Assembly: GCA_963556255.1 (NCBI GenBank)
Contig: OY744606.1
Coordinates: 79,276,641-79,340,640, forward strand
DNA length: 64,000 nt
Reading direction: 5' to 3'
DNA from: Allolobophora icterica
Taxonomy: Eukaryota; Annelida; Clitellata; Crassiclitellata; Lumbricidae
Shown here: piece after piece, positions 34,800 through 46,407 of the stretch
Position numbering within the stretch: the first letter of the stretch is position 1
Layout of the letters: each line of letters opens with the position of its first letter
Position numbers and translations under genes: made by a program
The notes under the pieces: generated by a model
Told to the model about the DNA's origin: nothing
The model's input: the letters and a program-made list of their open reading frames with translations, nothing else
Databases searched by the model: none

Positions 34800-34870
34800 T
34801 ACAATACAGGATGGATGGATCCAAAGTTTAACGACATCTTATAGCAACAAAGGCTGTTGACGTCGACAGA
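34800..34870 (-). repeat. Tail core, minus copy
   Basis: GGATGGATGGATCCAAAGTTTAACGACATC...GGCTGTTGACGTCGACAG. One of more than ten such cores in the window. Confidence 0.6.
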
Positions 34871-35084
34871 AATTAGTTTTGGCATATTACAATACAGGAC
34901 CGTTTGCTGCTTTCTGTTATATGGTTAATACATTCTTAAAAAGAGGTGTGGAATTATTTTCGCCAGTTTTTACCGTTTGTATGGTATTTTTTAGAATTAA
35001 TTCCACAATTTATATAGCATAATATTGCTTTGTTTTTAAGGTGTTTAAGAAAGCGCTTTATTGGAAACAAACGGTTAAAGGCTC

Positions 35085-35735
35085 CCATGTTTATATAGCC
35101 TCAGTTGTACACGTTTTAAAAGTGTCTTAAGATAACGCTAACAAAACGGCTGGCTTGTCCCTTGAGGGTATAGCATTACGTAAAAGTAAAGGGCTACAGT
35201 GTCCGTCATGATGTTGCCAAACGCCAAAGAACACAAGGCTGTTCATATTGGCGTGAGTTTCCAGCTCTGGAGCTACGGGCCTCACAGGCGCTGTAGAAGT
35301 TGGTCCGCCATCTCGTACGCTTTAAGTACGCCTACTCCCTTTGTTGTGCTTCTTTTCCCCGCCATGACCTGGAAATGTCGGCTGCTGCGGCTTGGAATGC
35401 TTCACGGGAATACATTCCAGCATATCAGCCCCTCTGACTTGACACAGCGCTCATGAATAAACTGGTGCCCTACACTCACCTTTAAAGTAGCATTTAGAAG
35501 TACTAAAATGTAGGGCTTCGATAACGATTTACAGTAGGTGAGGTAAGGTAAAGCAGACGTAGAAGCCTGCTTTTAAACATTGGGAAATGCAATGATATTT
35601 TACGACACCCTTAAAACGTTTATAACATATGCTATATATATATATTATGTCTTGGCACAAATGAGTGCATATTCAGGTCCATGGTGAGAACTATAGAAAG
35701 ACTTTTTCTGTCAACGTTAACGGTCTTAATTAATT
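35085..35735 (+). repeat. Family B dispersed repeat, copy 4
   Basis: Landmarks in order: GTTTATATAGC, GATAACGCTAAC, CAGCTCTGGAGCTACGGGCC, GTAGAAGTTGGTCCGCCATC, CCCCTCTGACTTGACACAGC, CGACACCCTTAAAACG, TATATATATA and CAACGTTAACGGTC. Confidence 0.75.
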
Positions 35736-35815
35736 AACAATTAATTAACCTAGAAATTCTCAACGAAATCGATGAATGTATAGCGTTGTAGGATTCAGTT
35801 TTTCTTTTGGGGGGG

Positions 35816-36034
35816 GGGGCGATAGCGCATTGGATAACATCTGGCGTAGAGTGCGAGAGGTACAGAGATCGAGTCCCATAGGCGGACATGCTTTGTAGGC
35901 TGCAATTTGCGCCGTGTATTGCAGGCTGTCTGTTCTGTTAGTAGTTAAGGTTTATCGCATAACATGTACATGTACAGCGCAGTGCGTTTGCAGGCGCTTA
36001 ATTAAAGAATAAATATTAGTATTATTATTATTAT
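35816..36034 (+). repeat. tRNA-derived SINE (S2)
   Basis: The head GCGATAGCGCATTGGATAAC and B-box-like GATCGAGTCCCATAGG are followed by GCAGGCTGTCTGTTCTG, GCGTTTGCAGGCGCTTAATT and (ATT)n. It is the same family as 23,581-23,776, with a more diverged head. Confidence 0.8.
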
Positions 36035-36995
<961 letters not shown>

Positions 36996-37021
36996 CATAA
37001 CATAACATGTCTTTAAAAGCA

Positions 37022-37258
37022 CTATTTTTATTTTATTTATTCCGGATATTTCTATAGCGCCTCTCGAAGTCAACTACTACTCAGAGGCGCTCCCAACTAC
37101 AGCATTTGATACTGTGCTGGAAATTTCACGCCGAAGCGCCATGAGCAATTGCGAGTGAAGGACTTGCCCAAGGCCCGTACGCAGCGGCTAGAGTGGGATT
37201 CGAACCTGCAACCCTCCGGTCACAAGGCGCCGAACTTACCACTGAGCCACCACGCCCC
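37022..37258 (-). repeat. tRNA-derived SINE with conserved central domain (S1)
   Basis: On the minus strand the head GGGGCGTGGTGGCTCAGTGG and B-box GGTTCGAATCCCACTC lead into CCTTGGGCAAGTCCTTCACT, a central segment like those of V-domain/Ceph-type SINE superfamilies. The tail is GGCGCTATAGAAATATCCGG plus an A/T-rich end. Confidence 0.85.
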
Positions 37259-37743
37259 ACACTATGGTCAGGTGGTGCCAGTCCCAAACCTGGCGAAAGG
37301 AGGATGGCGAAGCCGGTCATCTTTGTGACATAACGTCGTTATTGAGGAGATCGGTCAGTTAGATAACTATTTAGTTAGCTCTCCAATCACTCTGGTAAGC
37401 AAATATATTTGCGTACAGTGGACACTGTGCCAAGGGGGGGGCTGCGAAAGTCTGAAAATGAGATAAGCTCATTGAATGATTGACCGGCAAAATGGAAAAA
37501 GTAAATTGTAAATAACAGCAAATTTAATTTTAATAACTTTTGCACTTAAACAGTTTAAGTTAAGCTAATGTGAATGCATTTAGCTTTAATGCAGAGTTGG
37601 CAGTTGAGTTGGGGTCTATACGAATGGAAGAGTGCCTATAGGGCCCACGACGTTCCTGTACGTATAAACAGTGCGTAGCATATCTCGTATTGTTTTTGTT
37701 GTTTATACTTTATAACATATGTTTATAACATGTTGTTTTAGAA
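37259..37743 (+). repeat. Family B tail fragment
   Basis: GTGGTGCCAGTCCCAAACCTGG to CGGTCAGTTAGATAACTATT (37,264-37,385) and GTAGCATATCTCGTATTGTT (37,672-37,740) match the end of family B. About 240 bases between them do not. Confidence 0.55.
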
Positions 37744-37756
37744 CACACACACACAG

Positions 37757-37809
<53 letters not shown>
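37744..37809. repeat. (AC)n-(AT)n microsatellite
   Basis: ACAC run passing into an AT run. Confidence 0.9.
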
Positions 37810-37810
<1 letters not shown>

Positions 37811-38147
37811 CATATTATGCACCAGCCGCAACAAATAGGCCTAGTGTGCACAAAACACATACGCGCGCAGCGGACTTCATAATTATTAGGTATATCTATG
37901 CTATTTTTCTGAGCTCTATCACGCGATAGTATACCAACGATGAGAAAGGTTCAAAATTATTGCACACCTCTTTTAAGTATGATATTTGTCCTATAAGAAA
38001 GAGCAGAAACACGGTTCATTATTAGAAAAGATATGCTCTCTACTTCATTATTACGGAATTTAGGCTGTACGAATGTTGAGAACTGTTTCAAATAATTACA
38101 CACCACTATTAAGAGCGCTATTTGCCCTATAAGAAAAAGCAGAAGAG

Positions 38148-41100
38148 TTGTCATATAATTATACAACAGATATTTTAGTTGATAAAAATGTTGACGCTAA
38201 TTTCAATAATTTAGTAGATTGTATTACTTCTATAGCGAATCAATCAATTCCTAGTAAAAATCTAAAAAATAGAAAGAATAAAAATAAAAAATTTAGACCT
38301 TTACCATATTGGAGTGATAAATGCAGTGAAGTCATTTATAAAAGAAATCAGTATAGGAATAAAATGAATAAAACAAGGGAGTTAAATGATTATTTGGAAT
38401 ACAAGAAACAAGAGGCTATAGTTAAACAGACACTTAAAACAGAAGCAAAAACTTGTTGGCAAACATATTGCTCTGAACTAACGGATCAGACAAAATTAGG
38501 CTCTGTTTGGACATGGGCAAGAAAAATGAATGGTATTGCAACCTATAGTTCCATTCCTACTCTGAATCGTAATGAATTAATAGCTGAAACAAACCTTGAA
38601 AAAGCAAATCTTTTAGCTAACACTTATGCAAGTACTAGTAGTACCCAAAATTATAGTAAAAAATTCTTAAATTATATCAAAGATAATAATTTACAAAATA
38701 ACCCTAATAGGATTGACAGTAGTCCTGTTCATGAAATGGAAATCTTAAATGAGAGGTTTTATCTTAATGAATTGAAACAAGCTATAAGATCAGCAAAAAA
38801 TAATAAGTCACCGGGTGATGACAAATTACCTTATGAGTTGTTAAAATATCTTCATAAAAATGCTCTTAAAACCCTATTAATATTTTATAATGAAATCTGG
38901 GAGGAAGGGAAATTGCCAACTGACTGGCATCATGCCATTATTCTACCATTATTAAAACCAAGTAAAGACGCCTCGGTTCCAGAATCTTATCGACCTATAT
39001 CATTGACTCCAACGATTTGTAAAGTAATGGAAACAATGGTAACAAAACGTCTCCAATGGTTTTTAGAAAAAAATAACCTTATTTCAAAAAATCAGTCTGG
39101 CTTTCGAAAATATAGAAGTACAAATGATCAAATCCTTAAACTTCAGGATAATATTCTTAAAAAAATTAAAAATAAAGAACATGTTTTGGCTATTTTCATT
39201 GACTTTGAAAGAGCATATGACATGTTACATGTACCTACCCTTTTAAATAAAATTCAGAATTTAGGAATAGTGGGTAATACATTTAACTGGATTGAAAACT
39301 TTCTTTCAAATAGAACTTTTCAGGTGAAAGTTGGGGCAGAACTTTCTGATAAATGTATACAACAGAATGGTACACCCCAGGGTTCGGTAATATCTCCTAT
39401 TTTATTCTTGCTAATGATAAATGATATTGCTGCAGGTGTGGATGGTGTGGAGATGTCACTGTTTGCTGATGATAGTGCTATTTACTTAGGACATAGAAAT
39501 GTTAAAATATTACAAAATAAAATTCAATTATCGATCAATTTAATACAAAATTGGCGTAATAAAAATGGTTTTAAAAAATCTATTAATAAAACCACTGGAG
39601 TCCTTTTCTCCAAAAGAAATAATTTGTCAAGGATTACTATTAAAATTGATAAAGAACAAATTAAAATGGAAAATGAGGTCAAATTCTTGGGAGTAATTTT
39701 TGACAGTAAATTGAGTTGGAAACCACATATTGATTATATAATTGAAAAATGCAAAAAGAGGTTAAATCTCATAAGAGCCATCAGTGGTTATGGTTGGGGA
39801 GCTTGTAAGAAAACTCTCCTAACCATATACAGGGCATTAATTAGGTCTATTTTGGATTATGGTGACGTTGCTTATTCTTCTGCTTGTAAATCGCACCTAG
39901 ATAAACTCTCTTGTATCCAAACTGAGGCACTTAGATTATGTTGTGGAGCCCCTAAGGGTACTTCAGCTGCAGCACTTCAAAATGAATGTGAAGAGTTGCC
40001 TCTTCATTTAAGACGACTCCAAAATTCAATAAAATGTGGGACTAAAATTTTGGGTAATAAATTTCACATAAATACAGCAACAATGGAGAACCACTGGACA
40101 AATGTTTTTAGGACACCTGAGAGTAGGGAGCGTTCCATTTATACTCGTACTTCTGAATTCTTTTCTTCACTTAATACATCTATTATTGGCCCTTCTTTCC
40201 CATCTGAACCTCCTTGGTGTAACAAACAAGTAGAGGTTGACTTAACTTTGAATAAATTAATAAATAAGAAAACGGATCATCCAGAATATTTAAAGCAATC
40301 TGCTTTGGAATTAGTTTCTAAGTACAACTCTTACATACATATCTATACTGATGGGTCAAAGGTAGATCATAGTGTTTCTGCTGCCTTTACAGTACCAAGT
40401 TTAAACATAGATAAAAAATTTAGATTATGTAATAACTCCAGTATTTATGCAGCAGAGTTGACTGCAATTATAGAAACTGTAAAATGGATTTTAAACTCCG
40501 AATGTTATAAGAATTGTCAATTTGCGATATTTTCTGATTCATTGAGTGTTCTTACATCAGTTAAGGAGTCTTATTCTCATTCTAGACCTGCATTATTGAA
40601 TGATTTATTATTTCTTATTAACAAACTAAATTCTAATCAAATAAGATTTATTTGGATACCAAGTCACATTGACCTGCCAGGCAATGATCGAGCAGATAGT
40701 TTGGCTAAAGAAGCTCTGAGTCTTGATCATGTTAATTCTACTAATTATCTTGAACTTTCAGAAATTTTTACTTTAATGAAACTTTATATAGTAAATAAAT
40801 GGCAATTAGGATATAATAATGATAATAGAGGTCATTTTTATAAATCTATTTGTCCAATTGTAAGCACAGATATTAAATATTTAGAACCTTATAGGCATAA
40901 AGAAGTCCAAATGTCCAGATTACGCCTGGGAGTCGCAAATACCAATCAAAGGCTGTTTATTATAAAACGACATTCAACTGGTTTATGTGATACCTGTCAG
41001 GTCAAGGATACTATTCACCATCTCCTACTTGAATGTAAAAAAGAACATATATCTAAGTTGTTGCGAGATAAATGTCAGTTGTATAAAAATGAAATTTCTA

Positions 41101-41183
41101 TTTTAAACCTTTTAACAGTAAATATGTTTCAAAACGAAGTTTATAGGTTAGTTAAAATAATTACTAAAGGTAAAATTTTGTAA
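38148..41183 (+). CDS. Reverse transcriptase-RNase H protein of an I/Nimb-like LINE
   Basis: Open for 1,011 codons. The first five or so codons (TTG start) belong to the flank; the LINE part begins at about 38,163. RT: SPGDDKLPYELLK, SYRPISLTP, FIDFERAYD (motif A, near residue 350), GTPQGSVISPIL (motif B, near 408), FADDS (motif C, near 438). RNase H: YTDGSK (near 733), AAELTAI (near 768), FSDSLSVL (near 794), NDRADSLAKEA (near 846). C-terminal zinc-like CDTC...HHLLLEC (near 947-963). RNase H after RT is the mark of the I group. ORF1 and the apurinic-type endonuclease are missing, so it cannot move by itself, but the remaining frame has no stop or shift, suggesting a fairly young copy. Confidence 0.92.
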   Translation: MSYNYTTDILVDKNVDANFNNLVDCITSIANQSIPSKNLKNRKNKNKKFRPLPYWSDKCSEVIYKRNQYRNKMNKTRELNDYLEYKKQEAIVKQTLKTEAKTCWQTYCSELTDQTKLGSVWTWARKMNGIATYSSIPTLNRNELIAETNLEKANLLANTYASTSSTQNYSKKFLNYIKDNNLQNNPNRIDSSPVHEMEILNERFYLNELKQAIRSAKNNKSPGDDKLPYELLKYLHKNALKTLLIFYNEIWEEGKLPTDWHHAIILPLLKPSKDASVPESYRPISLTPTICKVMETMVTKRLQWFLEKNNLISKNQSGFRKYRSTNDQILKLQDNILKKIKNKEHVLAIFIDFERAYDMLHVPTLLNKIQNLGIVGNTFNWIENFLSNRTFQVKVGAELSDKCIQQNGTPQGSVISPILFLLMINDIAAGVDGVEMSLFADDSAIYLGHRNVKILQNKIQLSINLIQNWRNKNGFKKSINKTTGVLFSKRNNLSRITIKIDKEQIKMENEVKFLGVIFDSKLSWKPHIDYIIEKCKKRLNLIRAISGYGWGACKKTLLTIYRALIRSILDYGDVAYSSACKSHLDKLSCIQTEALRLCCGAPKGTSAAALQNECEELPLHLRRLQNSIKCGTKILGNKFHINTATMENHWTNVFRTPESRERSIYTRTSEFFSSLNTSIIGPSFPSEPPWCNKQVEVDLTLNKLINKKTDHPEYLKQSALELVSKYNSYIHIYTDGSKVDHSVSAAFTVPSLNIDKKFRLCNNSSIYAAELTAIIETVKWILNSECYKNCQFAIFSDSLSVLTSVKESYSHSRPALLNDLLFLINKLNSNQIRFIWIPSHIDLPGNDRADSLAKEALSLDHVNSTNYLELSEIFTLMKLYIVNKWQLGYNNDNRGHFYKSICPIVSTDIKYLEPYRHKEVQMSRLRLGVANTNQRLFIIKRHSTGLCDTCQVKDTIHHLLLECKKEHISKLLRDKCQLYKNEISILNLLTVNMFQNEVYRLVKIITKGKIL

Positions 41184-42182
41184 ATAGATATGTAAAGTTT
41201 GGTACTGTAAACAGTTTGGTTTCATCTTTGTTAAATCTGTAAATATGTAACTATTTTTTCCTTGTGCATTTTATTTTATTGTATTAAGTACTACATTATT
41301 AGAATACACTTTTTTTATAATAAAATTCATGCATCAGCCTTAGTTATTTCTTTTTTCATATGGGTTATTGAAGAACCTATATGACCATTTTCTTGCAGTT
41401 GTTAAATTTTGGGTATGTTATGTTATGTTATATATAATTATAATAAAACTCTGATGTTAGTAAATTACTTACATATATAACATATTGATTAATGAGTATT
41501 TCTGTTACTATCCTCCAACATTTGGTTCTTACATGTCGTACTTGGTATGATTTGGTTCATGTATTGGAATAAATATTACTTTGAATAGTGCAGCAGTGTT
41601 GTATTGCTATAAGGGAAATATACAGGTAATTGTGATTTGAATACATTGAAATCCAACTTTAAAGATTCTAATTATATGTTCATATACGCTTTGTTAATCA
41701 ACTAAATTTATAGTTGAGTGTGTAGAACACCTGAACAGTTATTTGGAAAAAAAACCGGTATACCACATGTTTCATTTAATGTGAATGCTGTTTATGAAAT
41801 TGTTACTATTTCATACATGATATGATTGTAGCAGTAGATATTACTATGGAATGTCATTGGACTGTAGATTAAGAAATAAGAAAATAGGGCCGACTGTGCA
41901 TTTATATTTGAAATTGTTTAAATATTTCTTGTGTGTGGTAATTGTTCCAAAATACTGTTTAAATTGCATCGAACATTTTATTAATATGTGTATCATAAAC
42001 AATATTAGATATATTGCTTTAGATGATGTGACAATAGTGATATTGTGCAGCTCTGTTTAACACCTTTAAATGGTGTCTCTCGGATGCTATAAGTATTTTG
42101 TTTTCTGTGAATTGTACTTGTAAATTGTCGTCAACGGCCATTGATGTCAAAAGACGACGTTAAACTTTGGATTAATAAAAAA
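38163..42182 (+). mobile_element. I/Nimb-like LINE, 5' truncated (4.0 kb)
   Basis: Flanked by GTCATATAATTAT (38,150-38,162) and GTCATAGAATTAT (42,183-42,195), a 13-bp duplication with one mismatch. It carries the RT-RNase H frame, about 1 kb of AT-rich 3' UTR, and the tail CACCTTTAAATGGTGTC...GACGACGTTAAACTTTGG ending AATAAAAAA. Related tails lie at 2.4, 49.0, 50.6, 54.1 and 58.7 kb. Confidence 0.85.
41184..42182 (+). other. 3' UTR and tail hairpin of the I/Nimb-like LINE
   Basis: AT-rich, with AATAAAA signals near 41,320 and 41,440. The final 120 bases carry two foldable motifs: CACCTTTAAATGGTG, and GTCGTC paired with GACGAC around TTGATGTCAAAA. Similar sequences end the truncated copies elsewhere. 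Confidence 0.7.
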
Positions 42183-42195
42183 GTCATAGAATTAT

Positions 42196-42645
42196 TGTTT
42201 GATATATAATCATCTTTTGAGGTGTATTACGCTACAAGAACGGTGAGAACTGTTCAAAATAATTTGCATTGACGTCAATGGCCTTTGTTGCCACATGATG
42301 TCGTTAGCCTCTGGATTCATCCGTGCTATTTTCGGCGAGATATCGCTTTGGGGTTCCGTCGTGTTTGCCTTAGTAACGCGACGGGTAACACTATTAGAAG
42401 TGGTTCTCTAACGCCTTCTGTTATATACCGGTGGAGAATTATGTTGCGCTGCTATCGCTGATGGAAATCCGTCTGAATTGAATCAATGCTTCTCTTGTGT
42501 TTCTCGAGCTTATTAGGTAAGCTCACGTGACAGGAAACGATAGACGCGGAATCTAGATATCACATCGCGTGCCGAAGGGATCTGAATATAAATAGTCAAA
42601 GGAGAGCAGAGATATAAAGAAACAGACAGCCAAACAGGTATGCAT
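42196..42645. repeat. Non-coding, with a tail core
   Basis: GACGTCAATGGCCTTTGTTGCCACATGATGTCG at 42,268-42,300 is another core copy. No gene seen. Confidence 0.5.
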
Positions 42646-42652
42646 ACGTACA

Positions 42653-42821
42653 TACACACACACACATACATACATACATACATACATACATACATACATA
42701 CATACATACATACATACATACATACATACATACATACATACATACATACATACATACATACATACATACATACATACATACATACATACATACATACATA
42801 CATACATACATACATACATAC
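42653..42821. repeat. (CATA)n tetranucleotide array
   Basis: Perfect CATA repeat over about 160 bases, making MYVCMYVC and HTYIHTYI artefact frames. Confidence 0.95.
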
Positions 42822-43049
42822 AGGCCTATATATGTGCGTACATATATACATACGTACGCACGGCAACAGTAATAATTGGCTTTACGTCACACTGACTAGC
42901 TTATTGGAAGGCACTTGATGTATACGGTAGCGTTCTTGCCACATTAATATCTACTATTTCGAGAAACTACTGTATCCGTAACCATACAGTCCAAATTGCA
43001 AAAGCGCTACCCTAAAGCTAAGCGCAGAGAACCAGTTTATTCACTAGCG

Positions 43050-43239
43050 CTGCGTCAAGTTAGAGGGGTTGTCCGGAGATGTCAAGACAAGGTCCGAGTC
43101 CGGCTGCTATAGAGACCAGAGAGCTTAACGGACTGATCTTCTGGATATTAACCTGACAACGACTTGGCTTTGGTGAGTTATCGGTTGATGCCTTGTGCAT
43201 TAGACACCGGGGCGATGAAAATGTACTAATTAAATCACA
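43050..43239 (+). repeat. Family C fragment
   Basis: GACTGATCTTCTGGATATTA, CTTGGCTTTGGTGAG and GGTTGATGCCTTGTGCATTAGACACCG match family C at 62,930-63,003. Confidence 0.6.
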
Positions 43240-43960
43240 GTTACCACAGAGAGGAGACCCAGAGGAGCTAATAAGGCGGGTTTCGTAGAGAACGAGAAAG
43301 CTTGAAAGGCGAATTAATGGTGCTGTTAAAGTTGTTCGTAGCTATTTTCAATGCACCAGCTTTTCTTTTAAGAAAACTGTTAAGGAATTATACGAGTTCT
43401 TTAATTCTTCCACGGAGGGCGATCGGCCGAAAGCAAAGCTTATTCTCCCAATTCGTATGATGATTGGTTTAATTTCGATTGCTCACAGGGCCCCAGGGCA
43501 CGCCGTCTGTCCTCCAATGTACCCCCGGATGAGAAAATCCCCCATAAAAGCTCGCCAAGACGTCAACCACTTCTGTTCAGACCCGTGGAACGGAACTGGT
43601 GAAATGGATGGACGCTTGTGTCTGTGGCAGAGATGAGATTAAGAGCGCCGCCTGTCGGCCGGAGGATTAAATCCGAGCGACAGGATCAGTGCAAACGGAA
43701 GTGGATGCTAAATGGAAGACACGAGAGAGAGGGACACTTGCATCAAGTGCAGTCAGATTGAAAGAGTGATATAATTAAGGGCTTTACAGTGACGGGTTGT
43801 ATTCTGTCGAGATTTCACTGTTATTTAGTTAGTGAATGGTTTAGGTCAAGGAATTTACATAACTGACGAATGGAAACCCGTGAAGAGTACTTGTATATCC
43901 GCCGTACTGCTATAGACAGGTGTTGCCACGCTTCAATTTTTACACTGTATATCACATTTC
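43240..43960. other. Apparently unique, GC-moderate stretch without a gene
   Basis: No match to the repeat families of this window and no open frame or splice pattern that convinces. It stands out against the AT-rich repeats around it. Confidence 0.35.
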
Positions 43961-43969
43961 ACTCAAAGC

Positions 43970-44283
43970 ATTGGATGGATTCACAGTTTAACGGCATCTT
44001 ATGGTAACAAAGGCCGTAGACGTCGACAAAAATTAGGTTGGACAGTTCTCACCGTTAGCAAGGCATAATAGCCTTTTCTAAGCAAAGTGAAGTTAAAGCA
44101 GTGACGGAGTTCCATACTGATATAGAATCGGATGACAGCGTGTTAAAGGTGTCTATAGAGAGCGCTCTATGTTCTATAGCATTCCCCAATTGTGGAATAC
44201 AGCCATACATACCTGGAGTACAGGCCATAAATCAGCTGGATGGATCCACAGTTTAACGACATCTTATGGCAACGAAGGTCGCT
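43970..44283 (-). repeat. Tail-core repeats, second one broken by a hAT element
   Basis: Cores at 43,972-44,035 and 44,237-44,291. The second stops at CTCGTCGG and resumes after the hAT element at 46,408 with CTCGTCGGCAGAAATTATTT. Confidence 0.7.
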
Positions 44284-44975
44284 CTCGTCGGCAGGGCCGG
44301 CGCCAGAGTATTTGGCGCCCTAGGCGCACTGCGCCCCCACGTACTAAGTGGGATAACTAATTAATATTAAAATAACTAAGTTAATATAACTTTCACACAG
44401 GAATGCAACTGAATGTTGCATCTTTAATTTAGTACAATCGATTCGTGGTTCATTATAATCACCTACGAATCGTTAGGCCTATTACTTCTAAATTTAAAAA
44501 AAAATATGACACTTGATAATTTCTAAATTTAAAAGTTATCCATAATTATTATAGTCTGAAAACTGCATAAGCTATGCAGCCTATGCTGTATGGTCTAGCT
44601 GCAGCACGTTAAATGGGAATTTAAAACGTAAATATTAAATAATGAGACAGTGCATTATAATTGTCGTTTGAACACTTTGGAACTCCTACGGCTATACGTG
44701 TACTAAGTCATAGTCCTACCTACGTACGATTAAGTCTATACATGGTCGTCCGCAGGAATTTTTCTGGGTGGGCAAACTTTTAAATAGGGCCTAGTTGTCA
44801 CAGGGAGTAAATAGGGTGTCGAAAGCAACCGATCACTGCATCTTCGACGCTCGCTCCCTCTGCGCTGGCTCCCTCTCGATCCTCTGGCGCGGATTCCAAC
44901 ATGCGAAAAAATTCATAGACATTCATTGTCGAAAACTATTATGACAATTAAATTTTATACGACTGAAATCTGACC

Positions 44976-45161
44976 TTATTCTTCAAATAACAATTGCAAT
45001 CGTCTGGGTTCTTGTCCAAATTGATTTATTACTCTATCTATGAATCCGTCTTTGTTGTCCGAAACTTTTTTTCGATGTACACTCATAATACAGAGACCTG
45101 ATAAACGGTCGTCACTTGTCGTTGAACGAATCCATGTTTTGACCCGCCTTCTATGGTGCAT
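44976..45161 (-). pseudogene. hAT transposase C-terminal fragment (ZMYM-like type)
   Basis: A 61-codon frame reads TWIRSTTSDDRLSGLCIMSV, then FIDRVINQFG and RRLQLLF. This is the C-terminal dimerisation-region pattern of hAT transposases related to zinc-finger MYM-type proteins. The rest of the transposase is not detectable, so the fragment is a relic. Confidence 0.65.
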
Positions 45162-45577
45162 ATAATATTATATGTTGTTCAAATTAAACTTTTACTAAGT
45201 TCGTGTTAATGCAGCCAATCGACCCATATTATTCTACATTATAATTTTATCAGTACTGCATACTTTCTATGGACTATACTATACTGCAGGTTTAGTTTAC
45301 AGTCACTGGGCAAGCACTGGGCTACAAAGCGTAGTAGGCCTAGTAGAAGTTTCAGTTTAACGAACCGTGTGACAACAGTGATCAATAGATTCGCATTCCT
45401 CCTTCATCCAGGCTTAGGACTGTTTCCGAAGGGGGTATATTTAAAAAGTCTGACAGAAAGTGTATTAGCTGGCATCTAAGGGAAGAAGCTGATTACTTAG
45501 TCAGAAACTGTCGCTCCAGCCAGTGTCAATTTATATTTACATATTATAATTATATATTTGTGTGTATAGGCTATATA

Positions 45578-45579
<2 letters not shown>

Positions 45580-45673
<94 letters not shown>
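45580..45673. repeat. (AT)n microsatellite
   Basis: Perfect AT dinucleotide run inside the nested hAT element. Confidence 0.95.
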
Positions 45674-45674
<1 letters not shown>

Positions 45675-46407
45675 CGTTCTGACTACGCAGCGGTCGGCTA
45701 AAAACAACACGAGCCGGTGGTAAAGGGAATACGATACCAATTAGCCGACAGTCCGACACGGCTGAAGGCATAAATACAGTCTCGGGGTTTACAATATGAA
45801 TCTCCATATTACCCAGAGAGAACTCTAGGCCTATACGTTAAATTTTCAAAGATATGCCTAAACAAAGACATAGGTCCAACTTGTAGAGCGTATATCGTAT
45901 TTTAACGGTCGGTACACTACTCACGTTGAAAATCGTGTTGTAATAATCATAAAAACCAAAAAATCAAAATTTCTCTGCAAATATGCGCAAAATCCAGGGA
46001 GCGCGCCCTCTGCGGACGCCCATGAGTCTATACTCTATACAAACATATAAGGTCATTTCAATTTCTTTATCTTTAGCAAATGTAGAAACGAGTTCCATCA
46101 GTCTCCATCAATATCATGCTCAATTGATAACTAGTCTAACAAGACTTAGTCTTTCTTGCAGCATGGAGGTTCGCAAATTATGTTTTTTATCAACTGGAGC
46201 TTCGAGAAGCTTAATTCTGTCACCACTAGCCACAGAAATGTTGACGTTTCTTATTTTCGTGTAATTCATTTATTGATAAAGAAAATGGTGGCAAACGGTG
46301 GCAATGTTTAAAAAATATTTCTTTATGCAGGCTAGCTTTTCTGACGCCCCCAGATTTGTGCCGCCCTAGGCGGCCGCCTAGTTCGCCTAGTGGTTAAACC
46401 GGCCCTG

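Larger units (their letters stand above)
44741..46024 (-). mobile_element. hAT-type element nested in A (1,284 bp), source family of the GGGCGTCCGC MITEs
   Basis: Ends CATGGTCGTCCGCAG and CTGCGGACGCCCATG lie within AGTCTATA duplications (44,733-44,740 and 46,025-46,032). It carries a transposase C-terminal fragment. Its 3' region shares AATCGTGTTG..AATAATCATA and TTTGCAAATAT-like blocks with the MITEs at 49,921 and 59,489. Confidence 0.8.
44292..46407. mobile_element. hAT-type DNA transposon A (2,116 bp)
   Basis: Ends are CAGGGCCGG and CCGGCCCTG, with GGCGCCCTAGGCG-type subterminal sequence at both sides. It is flanked by the exact 8-bp duplication CTCGTCGG (44,284-44,291 and 46,408-46,415). 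Without the nested element it is about 820 bp and has no transposase frame of its own, so it is non-autonomous. Confidence 0.85.
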
